From contig NZ_CP029145.1 of the NCBI RefSeq assembly GCF_003149515.1, positions 1,922,001-1,986,000 on the forward strand: DNA of 64,000 nucleotides, written 5' to 3'. This document shows, piece after piece, positions 44,875 through 54,919 of this stretch. A program made the position numbers and the translations under genes. This DNA is from Hymenobacter nivis. Lineage in GTDB: Bacteria; Bacteroidota; Bacteroidia; Cytophagales; Hymenobacteraceae. The notes under the pieces are model-generated. The model was not told the origin of the DNA. It made no database searches and worked only from the letters and a program-made list of their open reading frames with translations. Every line of letters begins with the position of its first letter. The stretch's first letter is position 1.

Positions 44875-46083
44875 ATGAAAGACGCATTTATCGTTGACGG
44901 CATTCGCACGCCGATTGGCAACTTTGGCGGGGCCCTGGCCACCGTGCGGCCCGACGACCTGGGGGCCCTGGTCATCCAGGAGCTGCTGCGGCGCAATCCC
45001 TCGGCCGACCCGGCCGGCGTGGCCGACGTGCTACTGGGCTGCGCCAACCAGGCCGGCGACGACAACCGCAACGTGGCCCGCATGGCTTTGCTGCTGGCCG
45101 GCCTGCCGGCCGCGGTGCCCGGCGAAACCGTGAACCGCCTCTGCGCCAGCGGGCTTTCGGCCGGCGTGGCGGCGGCCCGCGCCATTCAGTGCGGCGACGG
45201 CGACCTGTTCATCGCCGGCGGCGTGGAGAGCATGACCCGGGGGCCCTTGGTGATTTCCAAGGCCAGCGCCGCCTTCGGGCGCGACGCGCAAATGGCCGAT
45301 TCGAGCTTCGGCTGGCGCTTCGTCAATCCCCGCATGGAGGAGCTGTACGGCACCGACGGCATGGGCGAAACGGCCGAAAACCTGGCCGAGCGCGACGGCA
45401 TCAGCCGCGCCGACCAGGACCAGTTTGCCCTGGCCTCGCAGCACAAAGCCGCCGCTGCCCAAAGCAGCGGCCGCCTGGCCCAGGAGATTGTGCCCGTGCC
45501 CATTCCGCAGCGCAAGGGCCCCCCGGTACTGTTTGCCGAGGACGAATTTATCAAGCCCAGCACTACCCTGGAGGGCCTGGCCAAGCTGCGCCCCGCCTTC
45601 CGAAAAAGCGGTGGCACCGTGACGGCCGGCAACGCCTCGGGCCTGAACGACGGGGCCGCCGCCCTACTCCTGGCCTCGGAAGATGGGCTGAAGCAGTACA
45701 ATCTCACGCCGCGGGCCCGCTTCGTGAGCATGGGCGTGGCCGGCGTCGAGCCGCGCTTCATGGGCATCGGGCCGGTGCCGGCTACTCAAATGGCGCTGAA
45801 AAAAGCCGGCCTCACGCTGGATCAAATCGACCTGATTGAGCTGAACGAAGCCTTCGCCGCGCAGGCGCTGGCCTGCATCCGGGCCCTGGGCCTGGCCGAC
45901 AACGACCCGCGCCTCAACCCCAACGGCGGCGCCATTGCCCTGGGCCATCCGCTGGGCATGAGCGGTGCCCGCCTGCTCCAAACCGCCGCCCTGGAGCTGC
46001 ACCGCCAGCACAAGCGCTACGCTTTAGTGACGATGTGCATCGGCGTGGGCCAGGGCTACGCCGCGATTATCGAACGGGTGTAA
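44875..46083 (+). CDS. paaJ: 3-Oxoadipyl-CoA thiolase PaaJ
   Basis: The 402-residue thiolase has the nucleophilic cysteine in [10 protein letters not shown] (about 88), [14 protein letters not shown], and the C-terminal [19 protein letters not shown] and CIGVGQG. It is close to PcaF/PaaJ-type thiolases. In the pathway it cleaves 3-oxoadipyl-CoA to succinyl-CoA and acetyl-CoA, and also the oxo-dehydrosuberyl-CoA. It is separated from paaI and paaZ by palindromes. Confidence 0.92.
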   Translation: MKDAFIVDGIRTPIGNFGGALATVRPDDLGALVIQELLRRNPSADPAGVADVLLGCANQAGDDNRNVARMALLLAGLPAAVPGETVNRLCASGLSAGVAAARAIQCGDGDLFIAGGVESMTRGPLVISKASAAFGRDAQMADSSFGWRFVNPRMEELYGTDGMGETAENLAERDGISRADQDQFALASQHKAAAAQSSGRLAQEIVPVPIPQRKGPPVLFAEDEFIKPSTTLEGLAKLRPAFRKSGGTVTAGNASGLNDGAAALLLASEDGLKQYNLTPRARFVSMGVAGVEPRFMGIGPVPATQMALKKAGLTLDQIDLIELNEAFAAQALACIRALGLADNDPRLNPNGGAIALGHPLGMSGARLLQTAALELHRQHKRYALVTMCIGVGQGYAAIIERV

Positions 46084-46085
46084 AC

Positions 46086-46164
46086 AGCTCTGAACAGCTG
46101 TAGCGCGGACTTTAGCTACGCTACAGCTGTTCAGAGCTGTAGCGTAGCTAAAGTCCGCGCTACA
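46086..46164. repeat. Two overlapping palindromes able to form alternative hairpins
   Basis: AGCTCTGAACAGCTGTAGCG (46086-46105) pairs with CGCTACAGCTGTTCAGAGCT (46119-46138). Separately, TGTAGCGCGGACTTTAGCTA (46099) pairs with the right end TAGCTAAAGTCCGCGCTACA (to 46164). The two stems share bases and exclude each other. Confidence 0.8.
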
Positions 46165-46182
46165 TTCTAATCTTTCTTCCAT

Positions 46183-48249
46183 ATGTCTACCCAACTACTT
46201 GAAAACTATACCCTTGGCCGCTGGCTACCCGGCGGGGGCCCCCAGCAAGAGCTGCTTGACGCCAGCACCGGCGAAATAATTGCCCTGGCCAATACCGAAG
46301 GCGTTGACTACGAAGAGGTTTTGGCCTACGGGCGGCGCGTGGGCAACCCGGCCCTGCGGAAAATGACCTTTCACGAGCGGGGGCGGATGCTGAAGGCGCT
46401 GGCCTTCCACTTGCAGGAAAAGAAAGAGGTTTTTTACGAGCTGAGCTACCGCTCGGGGGCCACGCGGGCCGACTCGTGGATTGACATTGAGGGCGGCATC
46501 GGCAACCTGTTTGCCAACGCCTCGCTGCGGCGCAAATTCCCCGACCAGCCGTTTTACGTGGAGGGCGAGCCGGTGGGCCTGAGCAAGGGCGGCACCTTTG
46601 TGGCCCAGCACCTGCTGGTGCCCAAGGAGGGCGTGGCGGTGCACATCAACGCCTACAATTTCCCCATCTGGGGCATGCTGGAGAAAATTGCTGTGAACCT
46701 GCTGGCCGGCATGCCCGCCGTGGTGAAGCCCGCCGTGCCCACGGCCTACCTCACCGAGGCCGTGGTGCGTGAAATCATCGCCTCCGGCATTTTGCCCGCC
46801 GGGGCCCTGCAACTAGTCTCGGGCTCAGGCCAGGGCATTCTCGACCACCTCACTTACCAGGACGTGGTGACCTTCACCGGCTCGGCCACCACCGGCCGGC
46901 TGCTGCGCGCCCATCCGCGCATTATTGAGGAGGCCGTACCGTTTACTATGGAGGCCGACTCGCTGAACGCCGCCGTACTGGGGCCCGATGCGAAGCCGGG
47001 CACGCCGGAATTCGACCTGTTTGTGAAGGAAGTGCGCAAGGAAATGACGGCCAAGTGCGGGCAGAAGTGCACCGCCATCCGCCGCGCCATCGTGCCCGCC
47101 GAGCTACTAGAGGACGTGCAGATTACCCTGGGCAAGGCCCTGGCCCAGACCACCATCGGCCACCCGCGGGCCGAGGGCGTGCGGATGGGGGCCCTGGCCG
47201 GCCGGGCGCAGGCCGCGCAGTTCCGGGCGCGGGTGCAGGAGCTGGCCCGCCACTCGCCCATCGTGTACGGCACGCTGGATGACGTGGAAATCCGGGGCCA
47301 GGAGCTGGGGGCCCACGCCGGCCGGGGCGCCTTCGCCTCGCCCATCGTGCTGCGCAACGACGAGCCATTTCGCCACCTCGACTCGCACGAAATTGAGGCC
47401 TTCGGGCCGGTGGTGACGCTGATGCCCTACCACGATTTGGGCGAGGCCGTGCAGCTGGCCAACCTAGGCAAGGGTTCGCTAGTCTGCTCGCTGGCCACGG
47501 CCGACGCGGGCGTGGCCACGGAGTTTGTGCTGGGCGCGGCCACCCACCACGGCCGCATTCTGGTCCTCAACGAGGAGATGGCCAAGGAAAGCACCGGCCA
47601 CGGCTCGCCGCTGCCACAGCTCATCCACGGGGGCCCCGGGCGGGCCGGCGGCGGCCAGGAAATGGGCGGCATCCGGGGCGTGGAGCACTTCATGCAGCGC
47701 GTGGCCCTGCAAGGCTCGCCGAGCATGGTTACCGCCATCACGCAGGTGTACCAGACAGGTGCTAAGCAAATCGAGCGCGACAAGCACCCGTTCCAGCACT
47801 ACTTTGAGGAACTGGAAATTGGGCAGACCTACACCACCCACCGCCACACCGTGACGGAGGCCGACATCACGAGTTTCGCCCAGGTATCGGGCGATAATTT
47901 CTACGCCCACGTGGACGCTACTTCCCTGGAAGGCACGCTGTTTACGGGGCGCGTGGCCCACGGCTACTACATCCTCAGCAAGGCCGCCGGCATGTTCGTG
48001 GACCCGCGCAAGGGCCCCGTGCTGCTCAATTACGGCCTCGACGAGTGCCGCTTCACCAAGCCCGTGTACCCGGGCATGACCATCGGCGTGCAGCTCACGG
48101 TGAAAGAGAAAGTTGGCCAGGAAAAACGCGACGACACCGACGTGGCCAAGGGCATCGTGCGCTGGCTGGTGACCGTGACCGACGAAACCGGCGACACCGT
48201 GGCCGTGGCCACGATTTTGACGATGGTGAAGAAGCGCGACCAAAGCTAA
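46183..48249 (+). CDS. paaZ: Bifunctional oxepin-CoA hydrolase/aldehyde dehydrogenase PaaZ
   Basis: The 688-residue protein is a fusion. Residues about 1-520 form an aldehyde dehydrogenase (AVVKPAVPTAYLTEAVV, FTGSATTG, TMEADSLNAAVLG for the glutamate, GQKCTAIRRAIVP with the catalytic cysteine). Residues about 530-688 form an R-specific enoyl-CoA hydratase (MaoC) domain with FAQVSGDNFYAHVDA and FTGRVAHGYYILSKAAG. PaaZ opens the oxepin ring and oxidises the aldehyde produced. The length matches the bacterial full-size enzyme. It is the last paa gene before a large palindrome. Confidence 0.95.
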   Translation: MSTQLLENYTLGRWLPGGGPQQELLDASTGEIIALANTEGVDYEEVLAYGRRVGNPALRKMTFHERGRMLKALAFHLQEKKEVFYELSYRSGATRADSWIDIEGGIGNLFANASLRRKFPDQPFYVEGEPVGLSKGGTFVAQHLLVPKEGVAVHINAYNFPIWGMLEKIAVNLLAGMPAVVKPAVPTAYLTEAVVREIIASGILPAGALQLVSGSGQGILDHLTYQDVVTFTGSATTGRLLRAHPRIIEEAVPFTMEADSLNAAVLGPDAKPGTPEFDLFVKEVRKEMTAKCGQKCTAIRRAIVPAELLEDVQITLGKALAQTTIGHPRAEGVRMGALAGRAQAAQFRARVQELARHSPIVYGTLDDVEIRGQELGAHAGRGAFASPIVLRNDEPFRHLDSHEIEAFGPVVTLMPYHDLGEAVQLANLGKGSLVCSLATADAGVATEFVLGAATHHGRILVLNEEMAKESTGHGSPLPQLIHGGPGRAGGGQEMGGIRGVEHFMQRVALQGSPSMVTAITQVYQTGAKQIERDKHPFQHYFEELEIGQTYTTHRHTVTEADITSFAQVSGDNFYAHVDATSLEGTLFTGRVAHGYYILSKAAGMFVDPRKGPVLLNYGLDECRFTKPVYPGMTIGVQLTVKEKVGQEKRDDTDVAKGIVRWLVTVTDETGDTVAVATILTMVKKRDQS

Positions 48250-48323
48250 AAATCCGTAGGAGAAGCCGTTTGCTGGGCACAGTGCGTTTGCCAGAGCCTT
48301 TCCACCGCGTTTTTATACTCGTC

Positions 48324-48421
48324 ACGAAGTAGGGTACGGGGCTTGTTCCCGCCCGTCGTTGAACGAAAGCCGACTGAACCGTTCAAGGACGGGCGGGGGC
48401 AAGCCCCTCACCCTACTTCGT
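48324..48421. repeat. Palindrome after paaZ with about 42-bp arms
   Basis: ACGAAGTAGGGTACGGGGCT and onwards (48324-48365) pairs with the complement ending AGCCCCTCACCCTACTTCGT (48380-48421). It follows the paaZ stop by 74 bp. Confidence 0.85.
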
Positions 48422-48483
48422 TTTCGCATTCCACTTCGTGAGCAGTATAAGCAGCTGCTTGACTTAGTTTTTTGGCTCCTGGC

Positions 48484-48525
48484 ACGGGGGCAGCGACGCA
48501 AGGATGCGTTGCTGCCCCCGTTTTT
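48484..48525 (+). terminator. Rho-independent terminator-like hairpin after paaZ
   Basis: ACGGGGGCAGCGACGCA (48484-48500) and TGCGTTGCTGCCCCCGT (48505-48521) differ by one base. The hairpin is followed by a run of T. The rest up to 48831 holds no gene apart from the next gene's promoter region. Confidence 0.75.
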
Positions 48526-48831
48526 GCGTTAACGCGAACAGCTTTTACGGGCGTTGAGCGATGCGGCAGAGGCATTTTAGGGAGAACTAGGCGACTTTTC
48601 TCGCAGGCGCCAAGAAATTGTTTGGGTCATTAAAATACTAATAATGAACGTTTAGCATATCTTTATGACCAACTCAAGCCTTTCGGGTTGGCGGCCGGCG
48701 CCGGCCAACAAGGTGGGGCGGGCCTTGGGGCCCCTGGGGTTTATTTCGCATACGTACCTATACTTGTGCTGGGCCCAGCTACGTCCGCGCTGCTCGCTGT
48801 TTTACTGGCTGCCTACCTACCCCACCCGGCC

Positions 48832-51800
48832 ATGCCCATTGCCCCCTCCTCCCCCGCTGCTCCCCAAGGCGTTGCGCCCCCAGCGCCCGAAAAGGCCCGC
48901 GCCGAGTATACGGAAACCGCCCTCGCCCTGGCCCAGGCCCGCATCGCTGCCCTCGAAGGCCAGCTGGCGGCCACCGTCGAAACCGCTCAACGCCCATACG
49001 CCCAGCTAATTGCCTTGGTGCAGGCCCTGCAAGTGGGCCTGGTACTAGTCGACCCCGAAGGCCAGATACAGTTCGTCAATCCGCACTTTTGGGAGCTGTT
49101 TGGCCTGGCGCCCCGGGCCATCCCGGGGCCCGGGGCCCCGCCCCTGGTCCCGGCCGATATATTTATCGACGGGGCGTTTGAGGACCCGGCAGCCTTCGGG
49201 GCCCGGGCCCGGGCGCTGCACGCGGCAGGGCAAACGGCCCTGCAAGAGGCGTTTGCCCTGGCCGACGGGCGGGTAGTGGAGCTGGATTACCTGGTGCTGG
49301 ACCAGGGGCAGGGCGGGCGCCTGATTTGCTACCGCGACGTGACCAGCCGCTACCAGCGCGACGCGCAGCTGGTCGCGCAGCGTGCCTTCTACGAGTGCGT
49401 GCTGGCGCAGGTGCCCATCGCGGTGGCCGTGTTCGACGCCGACCACCGCTACCTGTTCGTCAACCCTGCGGTGGAGCCCGACCCCGTGGTGCGCGCCTGG
49501 ATGCTGGGCAAAACCAGCACGGAAGCCTGCCAGCGCCGCCAGCGCCCGCCGGCCGTGGCCGCGCAGCGCGCCGCCGCCTTTGCCAATGCCGCGCGCACGG
49601 GCCAGGAAGTGGCGTGGGAAGAAACCAGCCTGGGCCCCGGTGCGGCGCGGCAAATGCTGGTGCAGTACCGGCCCGTGCAGGGCCCCGATGGGGCCCTGCA
49701 CCAGGTAATCAGCTCCAGCACCGACGTTACGGCCCACAAGCAGGCCGAGGAGCGCCTGGCCGAGCAGCAGGAATTTTACGAAGCCGTGCTGAACCTGCTG
49801 CCAGTGGACGTGGCCGTATTCGACGCCGACCACCGCTTCCTGTTCGTCAACCCCTCGTCCATCTCGGACCCCGTGGTGCGCCAGCAAATCATTGGCCTCA
49901 CCAACACGGAGTACTTTGCCCAGCGCCCGGGGCAGCCCGCCGCGCTGGCCGCGCAGCGGGAGCAGTACTTTGCCCAAGCCGTGCGCACCCGGCAAGACGT
50001 GGTGTGGGAAGAACTGCGCCCCAACGGGCCCCGCGGCCCGCAGCTGATGCTGCGGCACCTGCGGCCCGTGTTTGGGCCCGGCGGGGCCCTGCGCCTGATG
50101 GTGGGCTCCGGCATCGACATCACAGCCCGGTATGCGGCCGAAGAAAGCCAGCGCCAGGCGCAGGAGCAATTGCAGGAGCAGCAGGCTTTCATCCGCCAGG
50201 TGGTGGACGCCCTGCCCGCCGTGCTATACATGATGGGCCCCGACGGCCGCCCAGCCTTCGCCAACGCGGCTTTCCAAACCTCGATATTGCACAGCGACTA
50301 CGCCCAGCCCGGCTCCGAAAAGAACGCCGTTGTGCAGGACGAGCTACGGCAGATCAGGGCCCTCAACGAACTGGTTATGCGCACCCAGCAGCCCCATACG
50401 AAGGAACTACCCTTTACGCCGACCACCGGCGGCACACGGTATTTCCACGTGTACAAGCAACCCATGCGGCAGCTCGACGGGGCGCCGGGCATCCTCACGG
50501 TGAGCACCGACGTGACCGAGGTGAAGCGGGCCCGGCAGGCCCTGGAGCAGCGCGAAAAGCAATACCACGACCTGGTGCACTACTCCCAGGCCCTCATTTG
50601 TACCCACGACCTAGATGGCCGGCTGCTCTCGGTGAACCCGGCCATCGAGCGGCTCATGGGCCGCCCAGCCGCCCAACTAGTGGGCCTGTACCTGCAGGAC
50701 GCCCTGCTGCCCGAGCACCGCGCCGAGCTGCAAAGCTACCTTGCTGGCACCCTGCCCGAGCTACCCGAGCCCCGCACCGTGGCGGTGCAAACCGCGGCCG
50801 GCGAGCGGCGCTACCTGCACTACTATACCCACCGTGTGGCCGAGCCCGGCCAGCCGCCCTACGTGGTGGCCTCGGGCTACGACGTGACGGCGGGCGTGCG
50901 GGCGCAGCGGGCCCTGGAACAAGCCAAGCAGCAAGCCGAGGAAAACGCCCGCGCCAAGGAGGCCTTCCTGGCGCACATGAGCCACGAAATTCGCACGCCG
51001 CTGAACGGAGTGCTGGGCATGGCCGCCCTGCTTCAAAAAACGCCCCTCACCGAGCCGCAGGCGGAGTACCTGCACACCATGCAGCACGCAGGCCGCCACC
51101 TGCTGGCCCTGCTCAACGACGTGCTGGAAATGGCCAAGATCACGGCCCAACAGCTCGAGCTTGACCATGCGCCCTTCGACCTGGCTGTGGTGCTGCAAGG
51201 CGCCTGCCAAACAGTGGCCGCCCTCGCCGAAGAAAAAGGCTTAAATCTGACGGGTACCCTCTGGCCCGAAGGCCTGGCCCCGCGCGTGCTCGGCGACGCG
51301 TACCGGCTGCATCAGGTGCTGCTCAACCTGCTTGGCAACGCCATCAAGTTCACCGAGCGGGGGCGCGTGCGGCTGGGGGCCGACGTGCTGCGCGACGCCC
51401 CCGGGGCCCTCACCGTGCGCTTCTGGGTGGAAGACACCGGCATTGGCATCGCCCCCGAGCAGCAGGCCCACATCTTCGAGGCCTTTGCCCAGGCCGGCGC
51501 CGAAACCAGCCAGCGCTTTGGCGGCACGGGCCTGGGGCTGGCCATCAGCCAGCAGCTGGTGGCCCAGATGGGCGGCGTGCTGCGCCTGACCAGCACGCCC
51601 GGCCACGGCACCACGTTTGCGTTTCAGCTCACGCTGCCCCGGCCCATCCCAGCCGCCAAGCAGGCGCCGCCAGCCGCCCCCCCGGCCTACGATGGGCTCC
51701 GGGGCCGGCGCGTGCTGCTGGCCGAGGATAACCCCGTCAACCAGTTCATTGCCGTGGTGGTGCTGGAGCGCTGGGGCATGCAGGTGCAGGCCGTGGCCAA

Positions 51801-52092
51801 CGGCACCGACGCGCTGGACTACCTGCGTACCCAGCCCTTCGACGCGGCCCTACTCGACATCCGGATGCCGGGCCTGAACGGGGTGGCCGTTACCCTGGCC
51901 ATCCGCCAGCACCCCGACCCGGTGCGCGCCACCGTGCCCATCATCGCCCTCACGGCTAACGCCTTCGATACCGACCGCGCCGGCTACCTCGCCGCCGGCA
52001 TGGACGCCTGCCTCACCAAACCCTACGAGGAAGCCGCTCTCTACCAGCTGCTGGTGCAGCTGCTAGCCCGCGCCCAGGGCCCCGAAGACTAA
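48832..52092 (+). CDS. Hybrid sensor histidine kinase with five PAS domains and receiver
   Basis: The 1086-residue protein has no clear membrane segment. Five PAS domains follow one another: about 58-165, 181-300, 310-430, 455-560 and 575-680. The second and third are close copies ([30 protein letters not shown]). Then come HisKA ([12 protein letters not shown], phosphoacceptor H718), HATPase ([27 protein letters not shown]) and a C-terminal receiver (LAEDNPVN; D1009 in LLDIRMPG). The start is uncertain: the frame opens at 48688, but ATG 48832 is preferred, since a TACGTACCTATACTTG-type promoter lies just before it. No partner response regulator is near. It probably senses a soluble cytoplasmic signal. 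Confidence 0.88.
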   Translation: MPIAPSSPAAPQGVAPPAPEKARAEYTETALALAQARIAALEGQLAATVETAQRPYAQLIALVQALQVGLVLVDPEGQIQFVNPHFWELFGLAPRAIPGPGAPPLVPADIFIDGAFEDPAAFGARARALHAAGQTALQEAFALADGRVVELDYLVLDQGQGGRLICYRDVTSRYQRDAQLVAQRAFYECVLAQVPIAVAVFDADHRYLFVNPAVEPDPVVRAWMLGKTSTEACQRRQRPPAVAAQRAAAFANAARTGQEVAWEETSLGPGAARQMLVQYRPVQGPDGALHQVISSSTDVTAHKQAEERLAEQQEFYEAVLNLLPVDVAVFDADHRFLFVNPSSISDPVVRQQIIGLTNTEYFAQRPGQPAALAAQREQYFAQAVRTRQDVVWEELRPNGPRGPQLMLRHLRPVFGPGGALRLMVGSGIDITARYAAEESQRQAQEQLQEQQAFIRQVVDALPAVLYMMGPDGRPAFANAAFQTSILHSDYAQPGSEKNAVVQDELRQIRALNELVMRTQQPHTKELPFTPTTGGTRYFHVYKQPMRQLDGAPGILTVSTDVTEVKRARQALEQREKQYHDLVHYSQALICTHDLDGRLLSVNPAIERLMGRPAAQLVGLYLQDALLPEHRAELQSYLAGTLPELPEPRTVAVQTAAGERRYLHYYTHRVAEPGQPPYVVASGYDVTAGVRAQRALEQAKQQAEENARAKEAFLAHMSHEIRTPLNGVLGMAALLQKTPLTEPQAEYLHTMQHAGRHLLALLNDVLEMAKITAQQLELDHAPFDLAVVLQGACQTVAALAEEKGLNLTGTLWPEGLAPRVLGDAYRLHQVLLNLLGNAIKFTERGRVRLGADVLRDAPGALTVRFWVEDTGIGIAPEQQAHIFEAFAQAGAETSQRFGGTGLGLAISQQLVAQMGGVLRLTSTPGHGTTFAFQLTLPRPIPAAKQAPPAAPPAYDGLRGRRVLLAEDNPVNQFIAVVVLERWGMQVQAVANGTDALDYLRTQPFDAALLDIRMPGLNGVAVTLAIRQHPDPVRATVPIIALTANAFDTDRAGYLAAGMDACLTKPYEEAALYQLLVQLLARAQGPED

Positions 52093-52141
52093 GTTCTGTT
52101 TTGTTAGTCAATATCTTATGAATTAACTAGCAACTGACAAT

Positions 52142-52218
52142 GAGAGCAGCTTCAGGTCCGTGTACGGTCCGGTTGGCCAGCAGTAACCAGGCTATACACG
52201 GACCTGAAAACTACTCTA
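52142..52218. mobile_element. Short MITE-like element with IS630-type ends
   Basis: TTCAGGTCCGTGTACGGTCC (52151) pairs with the complement of TATACACGGACCTGAAAACT (to 52218). The right end TAGAGTAGTTTTCAGG, read inward, resembles the terminal repeats at 1740. It is non-coding and about 77 bp long. Confidence 0.6.
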
Positions 52219-52279
52219 ATAACCAACAACCTGGCAGCCGGCCGTAGGCCCCGGGGCGGAGGGGGCCCCAGCGCAGGGC

Positions 52280-52287
52280 TACCTTTG
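52280..52287 (+). promoter_or_regulatory. Candidate -7 element of MATE gene (TACCTTTG)
   Basis: This is an exact match to the Bacteroidetes TAnnTTTG box, with a leader of about 45 nt to GTG 52336. The frame open from 52285 would start inside the promoter, so the later start is used. Confidence 0.6.
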
Positions 52288-52335
52288 CGGCGGGAATGGC
52301 GCGCGTGGCGCCAGCCCTTTTGCCCGCTGCTCGTT

Positions 52336-53727
52336 GTGAAAGAACACCTCCGCCCTACCCTACTATTAGCTTACCCCGTCGTCCTCTCGCAGCTCGGCCA
52401 CATGCTGGTGAGCGTATGCGACTCGGTGATGGTGGGTAACCAGCCTGGGGCCCTCGGCACGGCCTCGCTGGCCGCCATCAGCGTGGGCGTGAGCACCACC
52501 AACGTGCTGCTCATCCTGGGCATTGGCCTGAGCATGGGGGCCGTACCGCTGGTGGCCGCCGCCGCCGGCCGCCGCGACGAGCCCGCCCTGCGCCGCCTGC
52601 TGGTGAGCAGCGTGTGGCTGTGCACGCTGGCCGGCCTGGTGCTAGCCGGCCTCAGCGAGCTGCTGCCCCGCGTGATGCCCCACCTCGGGCAGGCCCCGGC
52701 GGTGGTGGCCATGGCCGCGCCCTGGGTGCGGGTGGTGGGCTGGTCGCTGCTCCCGCTGATGGTATTCCAGGGCTTCCGCGAATTTGCCGAGGGGCTGGGC
52801 CTCACGCGGCAGGCCATGTGGCTGTCCATCGGGGCCAACGTGGTGAACGCGCTACTCTGCTACGCCTTCATCTTCGGGCACTGGGGGGCCCCGAAAATGG
52901 GCCTCATTGGCTCGGCCTGGGCCACGCTCATCTCGCGCGTGCTGATGGCTATCCTCATGGCCGGCTACGTGCTGCGCGCCGCGCGCCTGCGCCCCTACCG
53001 CGCTACCGCGGCCGGGTGGCTGCGGCCCCACACGGCGGTTCTGCGCCGCCTGGTGGGGCTGGGGGCCCCCATCGGCAGCCAAATGATGTTTGAGATGGGC
53101 GCCTTCGCCTTTTCGGCTTTGATGATTGGCTGGCTGGGCGCCGTGCCCCAGGCGGCCCACCAAATCGCCATCAACGTGGCGGGCGTGACCTACATGGCGG
53201 CCAGCGGCATTGCGGCGGCGGCCACCATCCGGGTGGGCAACCTGCGCGGGGCCGGCGACGCGGCCGGGGCCCGGCAGGCGGGCTTCGCGGCCTACTGGCT
53301 GGCGTTTGGCTTCATGAGCAGCATGGGGCTAGTGCTGGTGCTGGCCCGCCACCTGGTGCCGCAGCTGTATAACCACGACCCCGCGGTGCTGGCCCAGGCC
53401 AGTACGCTGCTGCTCATCGCGGCCGGCTTCCAGGTATCCGACGGCTTGCAGGTGGTGGGCCTGGGGGCCCTGCGCGGGCTGGAGGACGTGAAGGTGCCCT
53501 CGCTGGTGGCCCTGCTGGCGTACTGGGCGGTGGCGCTGCCGCTGGGCTACTTCCTGGGCTTCCACCTGCACCTGGGGGCCCCGGGCGTGTGGGCGGCGCT
53601 GCTGCTGGGCCTTACCATCGTGGCCGGGGTACTGCTGCTGCGCTTCCGCCACGAAACCGAACCGGGGGTCCCGCTGTCCACCGGCCCCACCACGCTCTTG
53701 CCCGAAGCGGAACTGCTAAAAGCGTAA
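52336..53727 (+). CDS. MATE-family multidrug/metabolite efflux transporter
   Basis: The 463-residue protein has about 12 membrane helices and the usual MATE segments: YPVVLSQLGHMLVSVCDSVM near the start, VVMAAPWVRVVGWSLLPLMV, and AINVAGVTYMAASGIAAAAT in the second half. MATE proteins export drugs or metabolites in exchange for Na+ or H+. The start is a GTG at 52336, since the TACCTTTG box at 52280 places the transcription start after an upstream possible start. A family B hairpin follows the stop codon. Confidence 0.9.
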   Translation: MKEHLRPTLLLAYPVVLSQLGHMLVSVCDSVMVGNQPGALGTASLAAISVGVSTTNVLLILGIGLSMGAVPLVAAAAGRRDEPALRRLLVSSVWLCTLAGLVLAGLSELLPRVMPHLGQAPAVVAMAAPWVRVVGWSLLPLMVFQGFREFAEGLGLTRQAMWLSIGANVVNALLCYAFIFGHWGAPKMGLIGSAWATLISRVLMAILMAGYVLRAARLRPYRATAAGWLRPHTAVLRRLVGLGAPIGSQMMFEMGAFAFSALMIGWLGAVPQAAHQIAINVAGVTYMAASGIAAAATIRVGNLRGAGDAAGARQAGFAAYWLAFGFMSSMGLVLVLARHLVPQLYNHDPAVLAQASTLLLIAAGFQVSDGLQVVGLGALRGLEDVKVPSLVALLAYWAVALPLGYFLGFHLHLGAPGVWAALLLGLTIVAGVLLLRFRHETEPGVPLSTGPTTLLPEAELLKA

Positions 53728-53729
53728 CC

Positions 53730-53781
53730 GTAGCACGAATTGTAGTGCGGACTTTGTAGTCCGTACTACAATTCGTGCTAC
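53730..53781. repeat. Family B palindrome after MATE gene
   Basis: GTAGCACGAATTGTAGTGCG (53730) pairs with GTACTACAATTCGTGCTAC (to 53781). The tip is GGACTTTGTAGTCC. It is likely a terminator for the MATE gene. Confidence 0.85.
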
Positions 53782-53839
53782 GCACTTTTCGGGCCTGGTT
53801 GTTGTTTTGGCGGCCTTCCAATTGATGGCTTATTCCGCT

Positions 53840-54403
53840 ATGCGTACTATTTTTTTAGGATTTGCTTTATTACTGGCGGGGCCCCGGGCAGCCAGTGCCC
53901 AGGCCCCCGCCAAGCCCGCCGCGCCCAAGCCGGCGGGCATTGCCTGGGCCACCAACCGGCCACTCACGTGGGCCGATTTCCAGGGCCGGCCGAAGTTTGG
54001 CGAGCCCGAGGCGGCCCTTACCTCAGCCGATTTGCTGTCGGACGCCAAGTGCGTCGATTTTGTGTTTTCGGCCACCGTTACGCCCACCTTCGACCCCATT
54101 ACCTCGTGGGTGCGCGATGCCAAAGCGGCTTCGCCCGCGCTGCTGCGCCACGAGCAGCTGCACTTCGACCTGGCGGAGGTGTACGCCCGCCACCTGCGCC
54201 AAAAACTTAAAACCGCCACCCTCGACTGCCAGAAGCTGCAACCCGCCTTCGGCCGCCTCACCCAAGCCGTGTACGACCAGTGGAGCGACGAGGAAAACCG
54301 CTACGATATCGACACCAACCACGGCCTCAACGCCGCCAAACAAGCCGTTTGGGAAAAGAAAGTGCAGCAACAACTGGCTGAAATGGCGGCGTTTGCGCAG
54401 TAG
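53840..54403 (+). CDS. DUF922 secreted protein with HExxH-like motif
   Basis: The 187-residue protein has a signal peptide (MRTIFLGFALLLAGPRAASA) and the DUF922 pattern: WATNRPLTWADFQGRP, FVFSATVTPTFDPITSWV, then LLRHEQLHFDLAEVYARHL. HEQLH matches the HExxH zinc motif, so a zinc-dependent hydrolase is possible, although family activity is not proven. The ATG at 53840 begins the signal peptide. Two alternative starts upstream (53807, 53825) would add residues with no signal character. Confidence 0.85.
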   Translation: MRTIFLGFALLLAGPRAASAQAPAKPAAPKPAGIAWATNRPLTWADFQGRPKFGEPEAALTSADLLSDAKCVDFVFSATVTPTFDPITSWVRDAKAASPALLRHEQLHFDLAEVYARHLRQKLKTATLDCQKLQPAFGRLTQAVYDQWSDEENRYDIDTNHGLNAAKQAVWEKKVQQQLAEMAAFAQ

Positions 54404-54420
54404 TTATCAGTAGGCTAATA

Positions 54421-54527
54421 AGGCCGTCATGCAGAGCGCAGCGAAGCATTTCTCCCGTGGCAGTGAACCCAATCGATTGGATTAATGCCGTGGTAGAGAT
54501 GCTTCGCTGCGCTCAGCATGACGGCCT
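54421..54527. repeat. Family A palindrome, GCGAAGC subtype
   Basis: AGGCCGTCATGCAGAGCGCA (54421) pairs with TGCGCTCAGCATGACGGCCT (to 54527), with a few mismatches. Short repeats GTTATCAGTAG and CAACTGACAACTGACTACC outside may be a decayed outer palindrome. Confidence 0.8.
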
Positions 54528-54566
54528 GGGGGCCCTACTACCAACTGACAACTGACTACCAAACCC

Positions 54567-54917
54567 CTACACCAAACGGGTGCCGTTGGGCACGGGGGCG
54601 GCCACGGCGGCCAGCACGATGTGGCCGTCAGCATCGGCGAGGCCCGTAACTAGGACTTCGGACAGGAACTTGCCGATTTGCTTGGGCGGAAAATTGACCA
54701 CGGCCAGCACCTGGCGGCCCACCAGGTCGGCGGGCGCGTAGTGGTGCGTGATTTGGGCGCTAGAGTTTTTCAGGCCGATTTCGGGGCCGAAGTCGATGCG
54801 CAGCCGGTAGGCCGGGCGGCGGGCTTCGGGGAAGGCACGGGCCTCCACGACGGTGCCCACGCGCAAATCGACGCGGGCAAATTCTTCCCAGGCGAGCGGA
54901 GTGGCGGGCGGGTCCAA
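54567..54917 (-). CDS. tRNA-binding (EMAPII/CsaA-like) domain protein
   Basis: The 116-residue protein has the OB-fold tRNA-binding pattern: [40 protein letters not shown] and the end [20 protein letters not shown]. This is the CsaA/MetRS-C type domain. It likely binds tRNA and may act as an auxiliary or chaperone protein. The start is a TTG at 54917, two bases after the stop of the upstream gene, which suggests translational coupling. No ATG is available. Confidence 0.85.
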   Translation of the reverse strand: MDPPATPLAWEEFARVDLRVGTVVEARAFPEARRPAYRLRIDFGPEIGLKNSSAQITHHYAPADLVGRQVLAVVNFPPKQIGKFLSEVLVTGLADADGHIVLAAVAAPVPNGTRLV

Positions 54918-54919
54918 AG

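Noticed and set aside
48688..48831. Longer N-terminus of the hybrid kinase from 48688
   Set aside because: The extra residues could form a membrane helix, but the sequence includes a promoter-like TACCTATACTTG and no start signal. It remains possible but less likely than ATG 48832.
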